DNA of 64,000 nucleotides, from the NCBI RefSeq assembly GCF_000230695.2, contig NC_020541.1:4154001-4218000 (forward strand), in the 5' to 3' direction. A program made the position numbers and the translations under genes. Source of the DNA: Rhodanobacter denitrificans. Its GTDB lineage: Bacteria; Pseudomonadota; Gammaproteobacteria; Xanthomonadales; Rhodanobacteraceae. Each line of letters opens with the position of its first letter. Within the stretch, counting starts at the first letter, position 1. Below, in pieces: positions 25,259 to 34,147 of the stretch. The notes below the pieces were generated by a model that was given only the letters and a program-made list of their open reading frames with translations, had not been told where the DNA came from and did not search any database.

Positions 25259-26242
25259 ATGGATCGCTACGAACGCATACTGACCCTGCACCGGCTGCTG
25301 AAGTCGGCGCACTATCCGATTCCGCTGTCGCGCCTGCTCGGCGAGCTGGAGTGCTCGCGCGCCACGCTGTACCGTGACGTGGCGTTCCTGCGCGACGCGC
25401 TGGGCGCGCCGGTGGAAAGCGCCGGCACCGACCAGGCCGCCTTCCGCTACGAGGCGGGCGAGGGCGAGAAATTCGAGCTGCCCGGACTGTGGCTGACCTC
25501 CGACGAACTGGCCGCGCTGCTGGCGCTGAACGAGCTGATCGGCCGCTCCGGCCCCGGCGTGCTGGCCGGCGCGCTGGCGCCGTTCAAGTCGCGCATCGAA
25601 GGCCTGCTGTCCAGCCACGACAACGGCAAGACGCTGCCGATCGAGCGCATCCGGGTGATTCCGTGGGGCGAGCGCAAGCTCGACCAGCAGGTGTTCCGCA
25701 TCGTCGCCGGCGCGGTGCTGGAGCGGAAGCAACTGCGCTTCCGCTACCGCGCGCGCACCACCAACGCGGACAGCCGGCGCACGGTCTCGCCGCAGCGGCT
25801 GACCCACTACCGCGACAACTGGTACCTCGACGTGTGGGACCACGACCGCCAGGCGCTGCGCAGCTTCGCGGTGGACCGCATCGCCGACGCGCAGGCGCTG
25901 GACACGCCCGCCACCGACGTGGCCGACGCCGAGCTCAACGAACTGCTCGCCTCCAGCTACGGCATCTTCGCCGGCAAGCCGAAGGCGTGGACCACGATCC
26001 GCTTCTCGCAGCACGCCGCACGCTGGGTCGCCGACGAGCACTGGCATTCGCAGCAGAAGGGGGAGTGGCTGCCGGACGGCCGCTACGAGCTGAAGCTACC
26101 GTACTCCAACTCCAAGGAACTACTGATGGACGTGCTCAAGTACGGCCCGGATGCGGAGGTGGTGGCGCCGCTGCCGCTGCGCGAGGAGATGAAGATCCTG
26201 CTGCAGCTGGCGCTCGGCGGCTACCAGCAACCACCGCGCTGA
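25259..26242 (+). CDS. WYL-domain (YafY-type) transcriptional regulator
   Basis: A regulator of 327 residues. The N-terminal helix-turn-helix is at about 1-60 (ILTLHRLLKSAHYPIPLSRLL then SRATLYRDVAFLRDALG). The WYL domain is at about 140-220 with RFRYRARTT and PQRLTHYRDNWYLDVWD; the family signature reads WYLD. The C-terminal WCX-like part ends LPLREEMKILLQLALGGY. WYL domains sense nucleic acid or nucleotide ligands in studied cases. The ATG at 25259 begins with MDRYERI, the usual family start; an upstream in-frame ATG at 25217 is less likely. Confidence 0.9.
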   Translation: MDRYERILTLHRLLKSAHYPIPLSRLLGELECSRATLYRDVAFLRDALGAPVESAGTDQAAFRYEAGEGEKFELPGLWLTSDELAALLALNELIGRSGPGVLAGALAPFKSRIEGLLSSHDNGKTLPIERIRVIPWGERKLDQQVFRIVAGAVLERKQLRFRYRARTTNADSRRTVSPQRLTHYRDNWYLDVWDHDRQALRSFAVDRIADAQALDTPATDVADAELNELLASSYGIFAGKPKAWTTIRFSQHAARWVADEHWHSQQKGEWLPDGRYELKLPYSNSKELLMDVLKYGPDAEVVAPLPLREEMKILLQLALGGYQQPPR

Positions 26243-26252
26243 GCGCAGCCCG

Positions 26253-27188
26253 ATGACCTCCACCGATCCCGTTGGCATCGCGCCGGGGCGGCGCCCGCCG
26301 ACCGTGGCGCTGGCGCTCGGCGCCGGCGGCGCCAAGGGGCTGGCGCACATCGGCGTGATCGAGGAGATCGAGGCGCAGGGTTTCCAGATCGTGGCGATCG
26401 CCGGCAGCTCGATGGGCGCGCTGATCGGCGGCATCCACGCCACCGGCCGGCTCGACGTGTACCGCGACTGGGTCTGCGCGCTGGCCAAGCTCGACGTGCT
26501 CAGGCTGGTCGACTGGAGCTTCTCCGGCGGCGGCCTGATCAAGGGCGACAAGATCATCGAGACCATGCGCGGGCTGGTCGGCGACGCGCAGATCGAGGAA
26601 CTGCCGCTGGCGTTCACCGCGGTGGCCACCGACCTCGAGCGCGGCCGCGAGGTGTGGCTGAGCCGGGGCGGCCTGTTCGAGGCGATCCGCGCATCGATCG
26701 CGATCCCTACGGTGTTCCGCCCGCACACCATCGACGGCCGCCGGCTGGTCGACGGCGCCCTGCTCAACCCGGTGCCGGTGACGCCGCTGATCCGCGAGCG
26801 CGCCGACTACCTGATCGCGGTGAGCGTGGACGGCCCAGCGGTGGCGGCGACGCCGCCGGAACCGCCGCTCCAGCCGGCGGCCGCGGAAGACAGCTATCGC
26901 TACCGCATCGGCGAGTTCATCGGCCGCATGCTCCCGCGCGGCGAGAGCCGCCCACGCGAGCCGGGCACGCTCGAACTGCTGACCCAGGCAATGGACCTGA
27001 TGCAGGCCAACCTGTCGCGCCTTCGCCTGGCCGCGTACGCGCCGGACCTGCTGATCCAGCTGCCGCACAACATGGCGCTGGCCTACGAGTTCTACCGCGC
27101 GCACGAGCTGATCGAACTGGGTCGCCTGCAGGCACGCGCGGCACTGGCGAACTGGCCACGCGCCGGCACGCCGCAACGCGAGGCCTGA
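26253..27188 (+). CDS. Patatin-like phospholipase (RssA-like)
   Basis: A serine hydrolase of 311 residues of the patatin family. The oxyanion loop GAGGAKGLAHIGV is at about 23-35. The nucleophile elbow GSSMG is at about 51-55. The Asp of the catalytic dyad is in DGALLNP at about 167-173. No signal peptide is seen, so it is probably cytoplasmic, like RssA. It begins 10 bp after the WYL regulator and may be co-transcribed with it. The lipid substrate is unknown. Confidence 0.92.
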   Translation: MTSTDPVGIAPGRRPPTVALALGAGGAKGLAHIGVIEEIEAQGFQIVAIAGSSMGALIGGIHATGRLDVYRDWVCALAKLDVLRLVDWSFSGGGLIKGDKIIETMRGLVGDAQIEELPLAFTAVATDLERGREVWLSRGGLFEAIRASIAIPTVFRPHTIDGRRLVDGALLNPVPVTPLIRERADYLIAVSVDGPAVAATPPEPPLQPAAAEDSYRYRIGEFIGRMLPRGESRPREPGTLELLTQAMDLMQANLSRLRLAAYAPDLLIQLPHNMALAYEFYRAHELIELGRLQARAALANWPRAGTPQREA

Positions 27189-27198
27189 ACCGCACGCC

Positions 27199-27567
27199 TC
27201 AGCGCGGGCCGTGCGTGCGCAGCCAGTTGTCCAGGTACGCCTTCAGCGCCACCGCGTTGTTGTGCTCCTCGTCGCGGGCACCGAACAGCAGGGTGACGGG
27301 GTGCCGTGCGGCCCGCTCGGCCAGCGGCTGCCAGTACTCGGCCAGCGCGTCCAGCTCGCCGGCGTAGCGGTGGCGGAAGCCATCCCACAGCGCCGGGTCG
27401 TGGCCGAACCACTGGCGCAAGGCGGTCGACGGGGCCAGCTCCTTCGCCCACAGGTCCAGCGGCACCGCCTCCTTCTTCAGCCCACGCGGCCACAACCGGT
27501 CGATCAGCACGCGATAGCCGTCGGACTTCGCGGCCGGTTCGTAGACACGTTTGACGCTGATGCTCAT
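27199..27567 (-). CDS. DUF488 family protein
   Basis: A small protein of 122 residues with the DUF488 signature: SVKRVYEPAAKSDGYRVLIDRLWPRGLKK at the N-terminus, WAKELAPSTALRQWFGHDP in the middle and LLFGARDEEHNNAVALKAYL near the end. The family is widespread and its biochemical role is not known. The start at 27567 follows GGAGG on the minus strand; the frame is open further upstream. It converges on the patatin gene. Confidence 0.9.
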   Translation of the reverse strand: MSISVKRVYEPAAKSDGYRVLIDRLWPRGLKKEAVPLDLWAKELAPSTALRQWFGHDPALWDGFRHRYAGELDALAEYWQPLAERAARHPVTLLFGARDEEHNNAVALKAYLDNWLRTHGPR

Positions 27568-27631
27568 GGGTGCCTCCCTGGAAGGAAGATCCCCAGCATA
27601 CGACCGCCGGCGCAAGGCGGCGTGACGCCGA

Positions 27632-28348
27632 TCAGAGTTCCTCGACCTTCGTCACCTTGCCCCGGCGCATCAGCCAGGCCACCCCGCGCAGGTCGGCCAG
27701 GCCGACCCACAGCCGGTCCAGCATGCCGTACTTGGACACGCCGGCGGTGCGCGGGCGATGGCCCACCGGCACGCTCTGGCTGGCGAAACCGGCGCGCTTG
27801 ACCAGCGCCGGCAGGTAGCGGTGCATGTGGTCGAAGTAGGGCAGGCGCAGGAACACCTCGCGCTCGAACAGCTTCAGGCCGCAGCCGGTGTCCGGGGTGG
27901 CGTCCTTCAGCATGCGCGAGCGCACCGCGTTGGCGACCTTCGAGGAGATGCGCTTGTTGAAACTGTCGCGGCGGGTGGTGCGCCAGCCGGCGAACAGCCG
28001 CGTTTCGGCCGATGCCGCGTCGCGCGCGGCGAGCAGCTTCGGGATGTCGGCCGGATCGTTCTGGCCGTCGCCGTCCAGCGTGGCGATCCACGGCGACGCG
28101 GCCGCGCGCACGCCGTTCCACACCGCCGTGCTCTGCCCGCTGCGGGTGACGTGGTGCAGCACGCGCAGCTCCGGGTGCAGCGCCTTCTGCGCGGCCAGCA
28201 CGGCGCGGCTGTCGTCGCTGGAATCGTCGTCGACGTAGACCACTTCGTAGTCGACCCGGCCGCGCAGCGCGGCGGCGATCTCGGCCAGCAGCGGCGGGAT
28301 GTTGTCGCGCTCGTTGAAGACGGGGACGACGACGGAGAGTTGCGGCAT
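27632..28348 (-). CDS. Glycosyltransferase family 2 (DPM1-like)
   Basis: A protein of 238 residues of the GT2 family, close to polyprenyl-phosphate mannose synthases. It has SVVVPVFNERDNIPPLL at about 5-21 and the DDSSDDS nucleotide-sugar motif at about 41-47. LDGDGQNDPADIPKL at about 90-104 carries the metal-binding DxD, and PDTGCGLKLFERE follows. No membrane anchor is obvious, so it may act on a lipid-phosphate carrier together with a membrane partner. It follows parB on the same strand, an arrangement also seen in relatives. Confidence 0.9.
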   Translation of the reverse strand: MPQLSVVVPVFNERDNIPPLLAEIAAALRGRVDYEVVYVDDDSSDDSRAVLAAQKALHPELRVLHHVTRSGQSTAVWNGVRAAASPWIATLDGDGQNDPADIPKLLAARDAASAETRLFAGWRTTRRDSFNKRISSKVANAVRSRMLKDATPDTGCGLKLFEREVFLRLPYFDHMHRYLPALVKRAGFASQSVPVGHRPRTAGVSKYGMLDRLWVGLADLRGVAWLMRRGKVTKVEEL

Positions 28349-28415
28349 GGCGATGACCTTGCGGTGTGGTGCGGGGCGTTGTCTGGCGGCGGCGGGCAGG
28401 GCAGTGAGTGAAGAG

Positions 28416-28490
28416 GAGTGCGGCGTGAGAAAAGTCGTTGCGCCGACCGGGCTTCCCCCTCGCTTCTCACGCCGCTCCCCGCACTCCCGT
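28416..28490. repeat. Imperfect inverted repeat between parB and the glycosyltransferase gene
   Basis: GAGTGCGGCGTGAGAA (28416-28431) and TTCTCACGCCGC (28464-28475), the latter continued by CCCGCACTC, can form a long imperfect hairpin. It lies just downstream of parB and is followed by TTTTTC on the plus strand. It could be a dispersed repeat or a weak terminator. Confidence 0.4.
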
Positions 28491-28493
28491 TTT

Positions 28494-29363
28494 TCAGCGG
28501 ATCTTGCCGAGGATGCCGTCCAGCTCGTCGTTGCTGTGGTAGTGGATCACCAGCTTGCCGCGACCGCCGCGGCCCTGGGCCAGTTCGACCCGGGTGGCCA
28601 GGCGTTCGGCCAGTTCGCGCTCCAGCGCGGCGACGTTCGGGTCGCGCGCGGGCGCGTGCTTGGCCTTGCCCTTCGGCGCGGTTTGCGCGCGGCGCGCGGC
28701 TTCCTCCAGCTCGCGCACCGACCAGCCGAGGGTCGAGGCCTGACGCGCCAGCGGCACGGCGATGGATTCGTCCAGGGTCAGCAGGCAGCGCGCGTGGCCC
28801 ATTTCCAGCTTGCCGTCGTCGAGCAGGCGCCGGATCGGCTCCGGCATCTCGGTCAGCCGCAGCATGTTCGACACCGCCGCGCGCGAACGGCCGACCGCAT
28901 CGGCGGCCTGCTGGTGGGTGAGCTCGAAGTCGTCGATCAGCCGCTTCAGCGCGTCGGCTTCTTCCAGCGGGGTGAGGTCCTGGCGCTGGATGTTCTCGAT
29001 CAGCGCCATCGCCGGCACGGCCGCCTCCGGCACCGCCTTCACCAGCGCCGGCAGTTCGCTCAGCTGGGCGCGCTGTGCCGCCCGCCAGCGGCGTTCGCCG
29101 GCGATCAGCTCGTAGCTGTTCTTGCCGATCTCGCGCACCACCACCGGCTGGATCAGGCCCTGCGCCTTGATCGACGCGGCCAGTTCGTCCAGCGCCTCGT
29201 CGTTCCAGTGCCGCCGCGGCTGGTACTTGCCGGGCTGGATCTGCTGGATCGGCAGCACGCGCAGTTCGCCTTCCTGGGTCAGTACCGACGGCGCAGCGTC
29301 GCCGTCGCCACCGAGCAGGGCGTCCAGTCCGCGTCCCAGTCCACGTTTTTTCGCAGCTGCCAT
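28494..29363 (-). CDS. parB: Chromosome partitioning protein ParB
   Basis: A DNA-binding CTP-switch protein of 289 residues that loads on parS and spreads. LGRGLDALLGG is at the N-terminus. The CTPase/nuclease-like domain has IQPGKYQPRRHW at about 41-52 and ELIAGERRWRAAQ at about 88-100. The helix-turn-helix THQQAADAVGRSRAAVSNMLRL is at about 152-173. The C-terminal dimerisation part ends KLVIHYHSNDELDGIL. It lies three bases after parA. No parS site was noticed nearby. Confidence 0.96.
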   Translation of the reverse strand: MAAAKKRGLGRGLDALLGGDGDAAPSVLTQEGELRVLPIQQIQPGKYQPRRHWNDEALDELAASIKAQGLIQPVVVREIGKNSYELIAGERRWRAAQRAQLSELPALVKAVPEAAVPAMALIENIQRQDLTPLEEADALKRLIDDFELTHQQAADAVGRSRAAVSNMLRLTEMPEPIRRLLDDGKLEMGHARCLLTLDESIAVPLARQASTLGWSVRELEEAARRAQTAPKGKAKHAPARDPNVAALERELAERLATRVELAQGRGGRGKLVIHYHSNDELDGILGKIR

Positions 29364-29366
29364 GCC

Positions 29367-30236
29367 TTATTCCTGATGGTTGGCGGCCGGCGCCTTGAGC
29401 GTCGGGCCGCCGTCGCCGTATGCCGGCGGTTCGATGTCGTCGAGCGCCTCGGCGTGGCTGGGGCGCGGCGGCAGCCCGCGCTCGCGCCGGATCACCTCGC
29501 CGGCCAGGCCGATGTAGGCGATCGCGCCGCGCGAGCTGCGATCGTACAGATGGATCGGCTGGCCGTGGCTGGGCGCCTCGGCCAGGCGCACGTTGCGCGG
29601 GATGATCGAGCGCAGCACCTTGTCGCCGAAGTGCTGGGTGAGCTGGGCGGAGACTTCGTTGCCGAGGTTGTTGCGCACGTCGTACATGGTGCGCAGCAGG
29701 CCCTCGATCTCCAGATGGGGGTTCAGCCGGTGGCGCACCGCCTTGATCGTGTCGAGCAGGCTGGACAGGCCTTCCAGCGCGAAGTATTCGCACTGCACCG
29801 GGATCAGCACGCCATCGGCGGCGGTCAGCGCGTTCAGCGTGAGCAGGTTCAGCGACGGCGGGCAGTCGATCAGGATGGTGTGGTAGTTCGGCGCGATCTT
29901 CGCCAGCACTTCCTTCAGCCGGTGCTCGCGCGCCAGCGCGTCCATCAGCTTCAGCTCGGCGGCGGTGAGGTCGCCGTTGCCGGGCAAGAGGTCGTAGTGC
30001 GCCTCGGTGGGCACGATCGCGGCAGCGATCTCCACTTCCTCCAGCAACACCTCGCAGCCGCTGGCCTTGATGTCGCGCTTGTTGACGCCCGAGGCCATCG
30101 TGGCATTGCCCTGCGGGTCGAAGTCGACCAGCAATACCTTGCGCTTCGCCGCGGCCAGCGCCGCGGCGAGATTGACGGCAGTGGTGGTCTTGCCGACGCC
30201 GCCCTTCTGGTTGGCGACAGCGATGATGCGGGCCAT
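29367..30236 (-). CDS. parA: Chromosome partitioning ATPase ParA
   Basis: A Walker-type ATPase of 289 residues that moves ParB-parS complexes over the nucleoid. The deviant Walker A motif KGGVGKTTTAVNLAAAL is at about 11-27. LLVDFDPQGNAT is at about 35-46 and TILIDCPPSLNLLTLNAL at about 120-137. The C-terminal tail of about 30 residues (PPRPSHAEALDDIEPP) is a variable extension. In relatives rsmG usually precedes this gene; here a saccharide locus stands between. Confidence 0.97.
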   Translation of the reverse strand: MARIIAVANQKGGVGKTTTAVNLAAALAAAKRKVLLVDFDPQGNATMASGVNKRDIKASGCEVLLEEVEIAAAIVPTEAHYDLLPGNGDLTAAELKLMDALAREHRLKEVLAKIAPNYHTILIDCPPSLNLLTLNALTAADGVLIPVQCEYFALEGLSSLLDTIKAVRHRLNPHLEIEGLLRTMYDVRNNLGNEVSAQLTQHFGDKVLRSIIPRNVRLAEAPSHGQPIHLYDRSSRGAIAYIGLAGEVIRRERGLPPRPSHAEALDDIEPPAYGDGGPTLKAPAANHQE

Positions 30237-30313
30237 GGATGGATAGCTACCGTTCGCGAAGGACGGCTAGATTAGCATTGCCGCCGCGGCTTGCCTCCCC
30301 GGGGACTGCGCTC

Positions 30314-31405
30314 TCAGGTACCGATCCGCGCCCCGCTGGCGGCATCGAACAGATGCAGCCGTTCGGCCGCCAGGCCCAGCGCCAGCGTGCTGCCCGGCTC
30401 AGGCAGGGCGCGCGGCGGCACCCGCGCGACCAGCGGCTGGTCGCCGTAGCGCAGGTTCAGGAACACCTCGTGGCCGACCGGCTCGAGCACTTCCAGCCGG
30501 GCGCTCAGCGCACCGGCGCCGTCCGCCTGCGGCTGCAGGTGCTCCGGACGGATGCCCAGCACCACCTCGCGATCGCGCCACAGCTGCCACGCCGCCGCCT
30601 GCGCCGGCTCGCCCAGCGCGATGGCGCCGTGGGCGGTGGCCAGCGTCCAGCCGCCGTCGCGCTGCAACGTGCCGCGCAGCTGGTTCATCGCCGGGCTGCC
30701 GACGAAGCCGGCCACGAACAGGTTGGCCGGCCTTTCGTACAGCGCCATCGGCGTGTCGATCTGCTGGATCACCCCGCCGTCCAGCACCACGATGCGCTGG
30801 CCCAGGGTCATCGCCTCGATCTGATCGTGGGTGACATAGACCATGGTGGCGCCGAGCTGGCGGTGCAGCCGCGCGATCTCCACCCGCATCGACAGGCGCA
30901 GCTTGGCGTCCAGGTTGGACAGCGGCTCGTCGAGCAGGAACACCTTCGGGTCGCGCACCAGCGCCCGGCCCAGCGCCACGCGCTGGCGCTGGCCGCCGGA
31001 CAGCGCCGCCGGGCGCGCAGCCAGCCGCGACTCCAGCTCCAGCGTCTTCGCCGCCACCGCCACGCGACGGTCGATCTCGGCCGGCTTGTGCCCGCGCAGC
31101 TTCAGGCCGAAGCCGAGGTTCTCGGCCACCGTCATATGCGGGTACAGCGCGTAGTTCTGGAACACCATCGCGATGTCGCGGTCCTTCGGCGCCACCGCGT
31201 TGACCACGCGGCCGTCGATGCTCAGCGTGCCGCCGCTGATCGACTCCAGCCCGGCGATCATGCGCAGCAGGGTGGTCTTGCCGCAGCCGGACGGCCCCAC
31301 CAGCACCAGCAGCTCGCCGTCGGCGATCTCGAAACTGGCGTCGGCCACGCCGACGTGGCCGTTGGGGTAGACCTTGCGCAGCTGATCCAGGCACACGCGA
31401 GCCAT
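30314..31405 (-). CDS. Sugar ABC transporter ATPase (MalK/UgpC/MsmX type)
   Basis: The ATP-hydrolysing subunit of a carbohydrate importer, 363 residues. Walker A GPSGCGKTTLL is at about 36-46. The Q-loop VFQNYALYPHMTV is at about 82-94, the signature LSGGQRQRVALGRAL at about 135-149 and Walker B VFLLDEPLSNLDA at about 154-166. A C-terminal regulatory TOBE-like domain follows. Start MARVCLDQL at 31405. It probably energises the two permeases encoded at 41438-43149, because no ATPase gene lies beside them. It is divergent from the GH1 gene across a LacI-type operator. Confidence 0.93.
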   Translation of the reverse strand: MARVCLDQLRKVYPNGHVGVADASFEIADGELLVLVGPSGCGKTTLLRMIAGLESISGGTLSIDGRVVNAVAPKDRDIAMVFQNYALYPHMTVAENLGFGLKLRGHKPAEIDRRVAVAAKTLELESRLAARPAALSGGQRQRVALGRALVRDPKVFLLDEPLSNLDAKLRLSMRVEIARLHRQLGATMVYVTHDQIEAMTLGQRIVVLDGGVIQQIDTPMALYERPANLFVAGFVGSPAMNQLRGTLQRDGGWTLATAHGAIALGEPAQAAAWQLWRDREVVLGIRPEHLQPQADGAGALSARLEVLEPVGHEVFLNLRYGDQPLVARVPPRALPEPGSTLALGLAAERLHLFDAASGARIGT

Positions 31406-31496
31406 CGGCGTCTCCGCTGGGGGTTGGCCACGACGGCCGGTCTTCGCCACAGCATGCACTCGTCTGCACAGCGGCGATACATTGGGCTATTCTGTC

Positions 31497-31514
31497 GATG
31501 TAATCGTTTACATC
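31497..31514. promoter_or_regulatory. LacI-family operator between the ATPase and beta-glucosidase genes
   Basis: A perfect inverted repeat GATGTAA/TTACATC with spacer TCGT; the centre TGTAATCGTTTACA fits the CG-centred LacI-family operator pattern. It lies 26 bp before the GH1 start codon and about 92 bp before the ATPase start, so it could control both. Confidence 0.75.
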
Positions 31515-31539
31515 AAGCGCCTTGATCGCAGGACCTCCC

Positions 31540-32901
31540 ATGACGCGCCCCAGCTTCCGCTTCCCCGACGGCTTCCATTGGGGCGCCGCCACCTCGGCCT
31601 ACCAGATCGAAGGTTCCCCGCTGGCCGACGGCGCCGGCCCCAGCATCTGGCAGCGCTTCGCCCACACGCCGGGGATGATGGTCAACGGCGACACCGGCGA
31701 CGTCGCCTGCGACCACTACCGCCGCTACCGTGAAGACGTGCAGCTGATGAAGGCGCTGGGCCTCAAGGGCTACCGCTTCAGCATCAACTGGGCGCGCGTG
31801 CTGCCCGAGGGCAGCGGCCGGTTCAACCCGAAGGGACTGGACTTCTATTCGCGGCTGGTCGACGAACTGCTGGAGCACGGCATCGCGCCGAACGCCACGC
31901 TGTTCCACTGGGACCTGCCGGCGGCGCTGGACGACCGCGGCGGCTGGCTCAACCGCGACAGCGCGTACTGGTTCGCCGAGTACGCCGAGGTGATGTTCAA
32001 GGCGCTGGACGACCGCGTGCCGCGCTGGTCCACACTCAACGAGCCCTGGGTGGTCACCGACGGCGGCTACCTGCACGGCGCGCTGGCGCCCGGCCACCGC
32101 AGCAAGTACGAGGCACCGATCGCCGCGCACAACCTGATGCGCGCCAGCGGCGCCGGCATCCAGGCGTACCGCGCGCACGGCAAGCACGAGATCGGCGTGG
32201 TGTTCAACATCGAACCGAAGTACCCGCACTCGGACAGCGCCGGAGACCTCGCCGCCACGGCCCGCGCGCACGCCTACATGAACCAGCAGTTCGCCGACCC
32301 GGCCCTGCTCGGCAGCTACCCGCCCGAGCTGAAGGAGATCTTCGGCGACGCCTGGCCGGATTTCCCGGCCGAGGATTTCAAGCTGACGAAGCAGCCAGTC
32401 GATTTCGTCGGCATCAACTACTACACCCGCGCGGTGGTGAAGCACGACGCGAACGCGTATCCGTTGCACGCGGTGTCGGTGCGCCAGCCGAACAGGACCT
32501 ACACCGAGACCGGCTGGGAAGTGTTCGAGCAGGGCCTGACCGACACGCTGAGCTGGTTCAAGGGCCGCTACGGCGACATTCCGCTGTACATCACCGAAAA
32601 CGGTTCGGCGTTCTACGACCCGCCGGTGGCCGAGGGCGAGGTGCTGGACGATCCGCTGCGCACGAACTATCTGCGCAAGCACCTCCAGGCGCTGCACCGG
32701 GCAATCGCGGCGGGCGTGAACCTGAAGGGCTACTACGCGTGGTCGCTGCTGGACAACCTGGAGTGGTCGCTGGGTTTCTCCAAGCGCTTCGGCCTGTACC
32801 ACGTCGACTTCGCCACCCAGCAGCGCACGCCGAAGGCCAGCGCGAAGCTGTACGCGCAAGTGATCGAGAGCAACGGCGCAGTGCTGGACGAAGACGCGTA
32901 G
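31540..32901 (+). CDS. GH1 beta-glucosidase
   Basis: A retaining glycosidase of family GH1, 453 residues, without signal peptide, so it hydrolyses imported beta-glucosides in the cytoplasm. GFHWGAATSAYQIEG is at about 10-24. The acid/base motif STLNEPW is at about residue 166, and the nucleophile motif YITENGSAFYD at about 349-359. WSLLDNLEWSLGFSKRFG near the C-terminus is typical of the sugar-binding site. The ATG follows GCAGGA by six bases. It is preceded by the LacI-type operator. Confidence 0.95.
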   Translation: MTRPSFRFPDGFHWGAATSAYQIEGSPLADGAGPSIWQRFAHTPGMMVNGDTGDVACDHYRRYREDVQLMKALGLKGYRFSINWARVLPEGSGRFNPKGLDFYSRLVDELLEHGIAPNATLFHWDLPAALDDRGGWLNRDSAYWFAEYAEVMFKALDDRVPRWSTLNEPWVVTDGGYLHGALAPGHRSKYEAPIAAHNLMRASGAGIQAYRAHGKHEIGVVFNIEPKYPHSDSAGDLAATARAHAYMNQQFADPALLGSYPPELKEIFGDAWPDFPAEDFKLTKQPVDFVGINYYTRAVVKHDANAYPLHAVSVRQPNRTYTETGWEVFEQGLTDTLSWFKGRYGDIPLYITENGSAFYDPPVAEGEVLDDPLRTNYLRKHLQALHRAIAAGVNLKGYYAWSLLDNLEWSLGFSKRFGLYHVDFATQQRTPKASAKLYAQVIESNGAVLDEDA

Positions 32902-32917
32902 GAGCCCTCGGGATTTC

Positions 32918-33547
32918 TCAGGCGCGGCCGAGCAGCAGCACGTGGCGCTCGGCGTCGAGCCCCGGCACCTTCAGCGCGTGGCGTTCGCGCAGCGCGAAGC
33001 CGGCCGGCACGCCGGGCAGCTCGTCGTCCGCCGGCTTGCCCTTCATCGCCAGCCAGATCCCGCCCGGCGCCAGCAGATGACCGCCCCAGGCCAGCATGTC
33101 GGCGAGGCTGGCGAACGCGCGTGCGGTGATGCAGTCGAACTGGCCCTCGACCTCTTCCACCCGCGACTGCAGCGCGCGCACGCCGTCCAGCTTCAGCGCG
33201 CGGATCGCCTCGCGCAGGAAGCGCACCTTCTTGCCGTTGGAATCGACCAGCAGGATCTGCCGCCCCGGCGCGGCAATCGCCAGCACGATGCCGGGCAGGC
33301 CGGGGCCGGTGCCGAGGTCGGCCAGAGTCGCGCCCTGCACGTACGGCAGGATCGCCAGCGAATCGAGCAGGTGACGGGTGACCATCTCCGCCGGGTCGCG
33401 CACCGCGGTGAGGTTGTAGGCCGCGTTCCAGCGTTCGAGCAGCGCCTGGTAGTCGAGCAGCCGTGGCACCGCATCGGCCGGCAGCGACAGCCCCAGCGCG
33501 GCAATGCCTTGTTCGAGTCGGGCCTGCAAGGCGTCACGCGTGGTCAT
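32918..33547 (-). CDS. rsmG: 16S rRNA (guanine(527)-N7)-methyltransferase RsmG
   Basis: It methylates G527 of 16S rRNA with S-adenosylmethionine. The product has 209 residues. NLTAVRDPAEMVTRHLLDSL is at about 45-64. The SAM-binding motif ADLGTGPGLPGIVLA is at about 76-90, and VDSNGKKVRFLREA follows. ITARAFASL is at about 141-149. It is convergent with the GH1 gene with 16 bp between the stops. Its usual partners mnmG upstream and parA downstream are not adjacent here. Confidence 0.96.
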   Translation of the reverse strand: MTTRDALQARLEQGIAALGLSLPADAVPRLLDYQALLERWNAAYNLTAVRDPAEMVTRHLLDSLAILPYVQGATLADLGTGPGLPGIVLAIAAPGRQILLVDSNGKKVRFLREAIRALKLDGVRALQSRVEEVEGQFDCITARAFASLADMLAWGGHLLAPGGIWLAMKGKPADDELPGVPAGFALRERHALKVPGLDAERHVLLLGRA

Positions 33548-33611
33548 GGGCTCATTTGGAGGATTGGGGGCGCAAAGTATCCGCGGGCCGCGCCGGCATT
33601 GCCAACCCCGT

Positions 33612-33638
33612 CAAAGGAAGACCCGCCGAAGCGGGTCG
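33612..33638 (-). terminator. Probable terminator after the SPFH gene
   Basis: On the minus strand GACCCGC-TTCG-GCGGGTC is followed by CTTCCTTT. It lies about 60 bp downstream of the SPFH gene stop and upstream of rsmG, separating the two. Confidence 0.65.
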
Positions 33639-33697
33639 AAGGCTTGCAAATCCCCTGCGGCGCGGGCGCTCTCGGGCGCCCTGGCGCGGTGCACGAC

Positions 33698-34147
33698 TCA
33701 GGCCACGTCGAGCTCGACCCGGGTCACCATCATGCCGCGCTCGCGCAACGAGCTGTTCAAGGACTGCTTCACTTTCGCGCCGAGGTCGCGACGGTCGGCG
33801 GCCGGCTCGCTGCGCAAGGCTTCCTGCGCGCCGCGGCGGATCAACTGGTCGACCTGCTCGAACACCGCGTCGGCACGCTCCGGCTCCAGCACCTGCCAGT
33901 ACACCGTGCCGCGCACGTCGTGCGCATCGGCCAGCGGCTCCTCGAAACGCAGGGTCTGGCCGGCCAGGTTGATCTTGTGTCCGACCCGATCCAGCAGCGG
34001 CAGCACCATGTGCGTGCCGGCCTCCAGCACGCGCAGCAGTCGGCCGTGGCGATACAGGCTGTAGACCTGGCCGGCCGGCACGCGCCTGACCGCACTGGCA
34101 AGCAGGACGGCGGGGAGTGCGAGCAGCAGGGTCAGCAGAGTCGTCAT
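33698..34147 (-). CDS. SPFH/Band 7 domain protein, short form
   Basis: A protein of 149 residues with an N-terminal membrane helix (TLLTLLLALPAVLLASAV) and an SPFH-like domain. VPAGQVYSLYRHGRLLRVLEAGTHMVLPLLDRV at about 23-55 and ADAVFEQVDQLIRRGAQEALR at about 91-111 are characteristic. Most family members are longer and have a coiled coil after the domain; here the protein ends soon after SLNSSLRERGMMVTRVELDVA. The start MTTLLTLL at 34147 avoids an unlikely 31-residue leader. The role is unknown; such proteins often sit at membrane microdomains. Confidence 0.72.
   Translation of the reverse strand: MTTLLTLLLALPAVLLASAVRRVPAGQVYSLYRHGRLLRVLEAGTHMVLPLLDRVGHKINLAGQTLRFEEPLADAHDVRGTVYWQVLEPERADAVFEQVDQLIRRGAQEALRSEPAADRRDLGAKVKQSLNSSLRERGMMVTRVELDVA

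Noticed and set aside
28349..30236. parS site near parAB
   Set aside because: No sequence close to TGTTTCACGTGAAACA was seen in or around the two genes.
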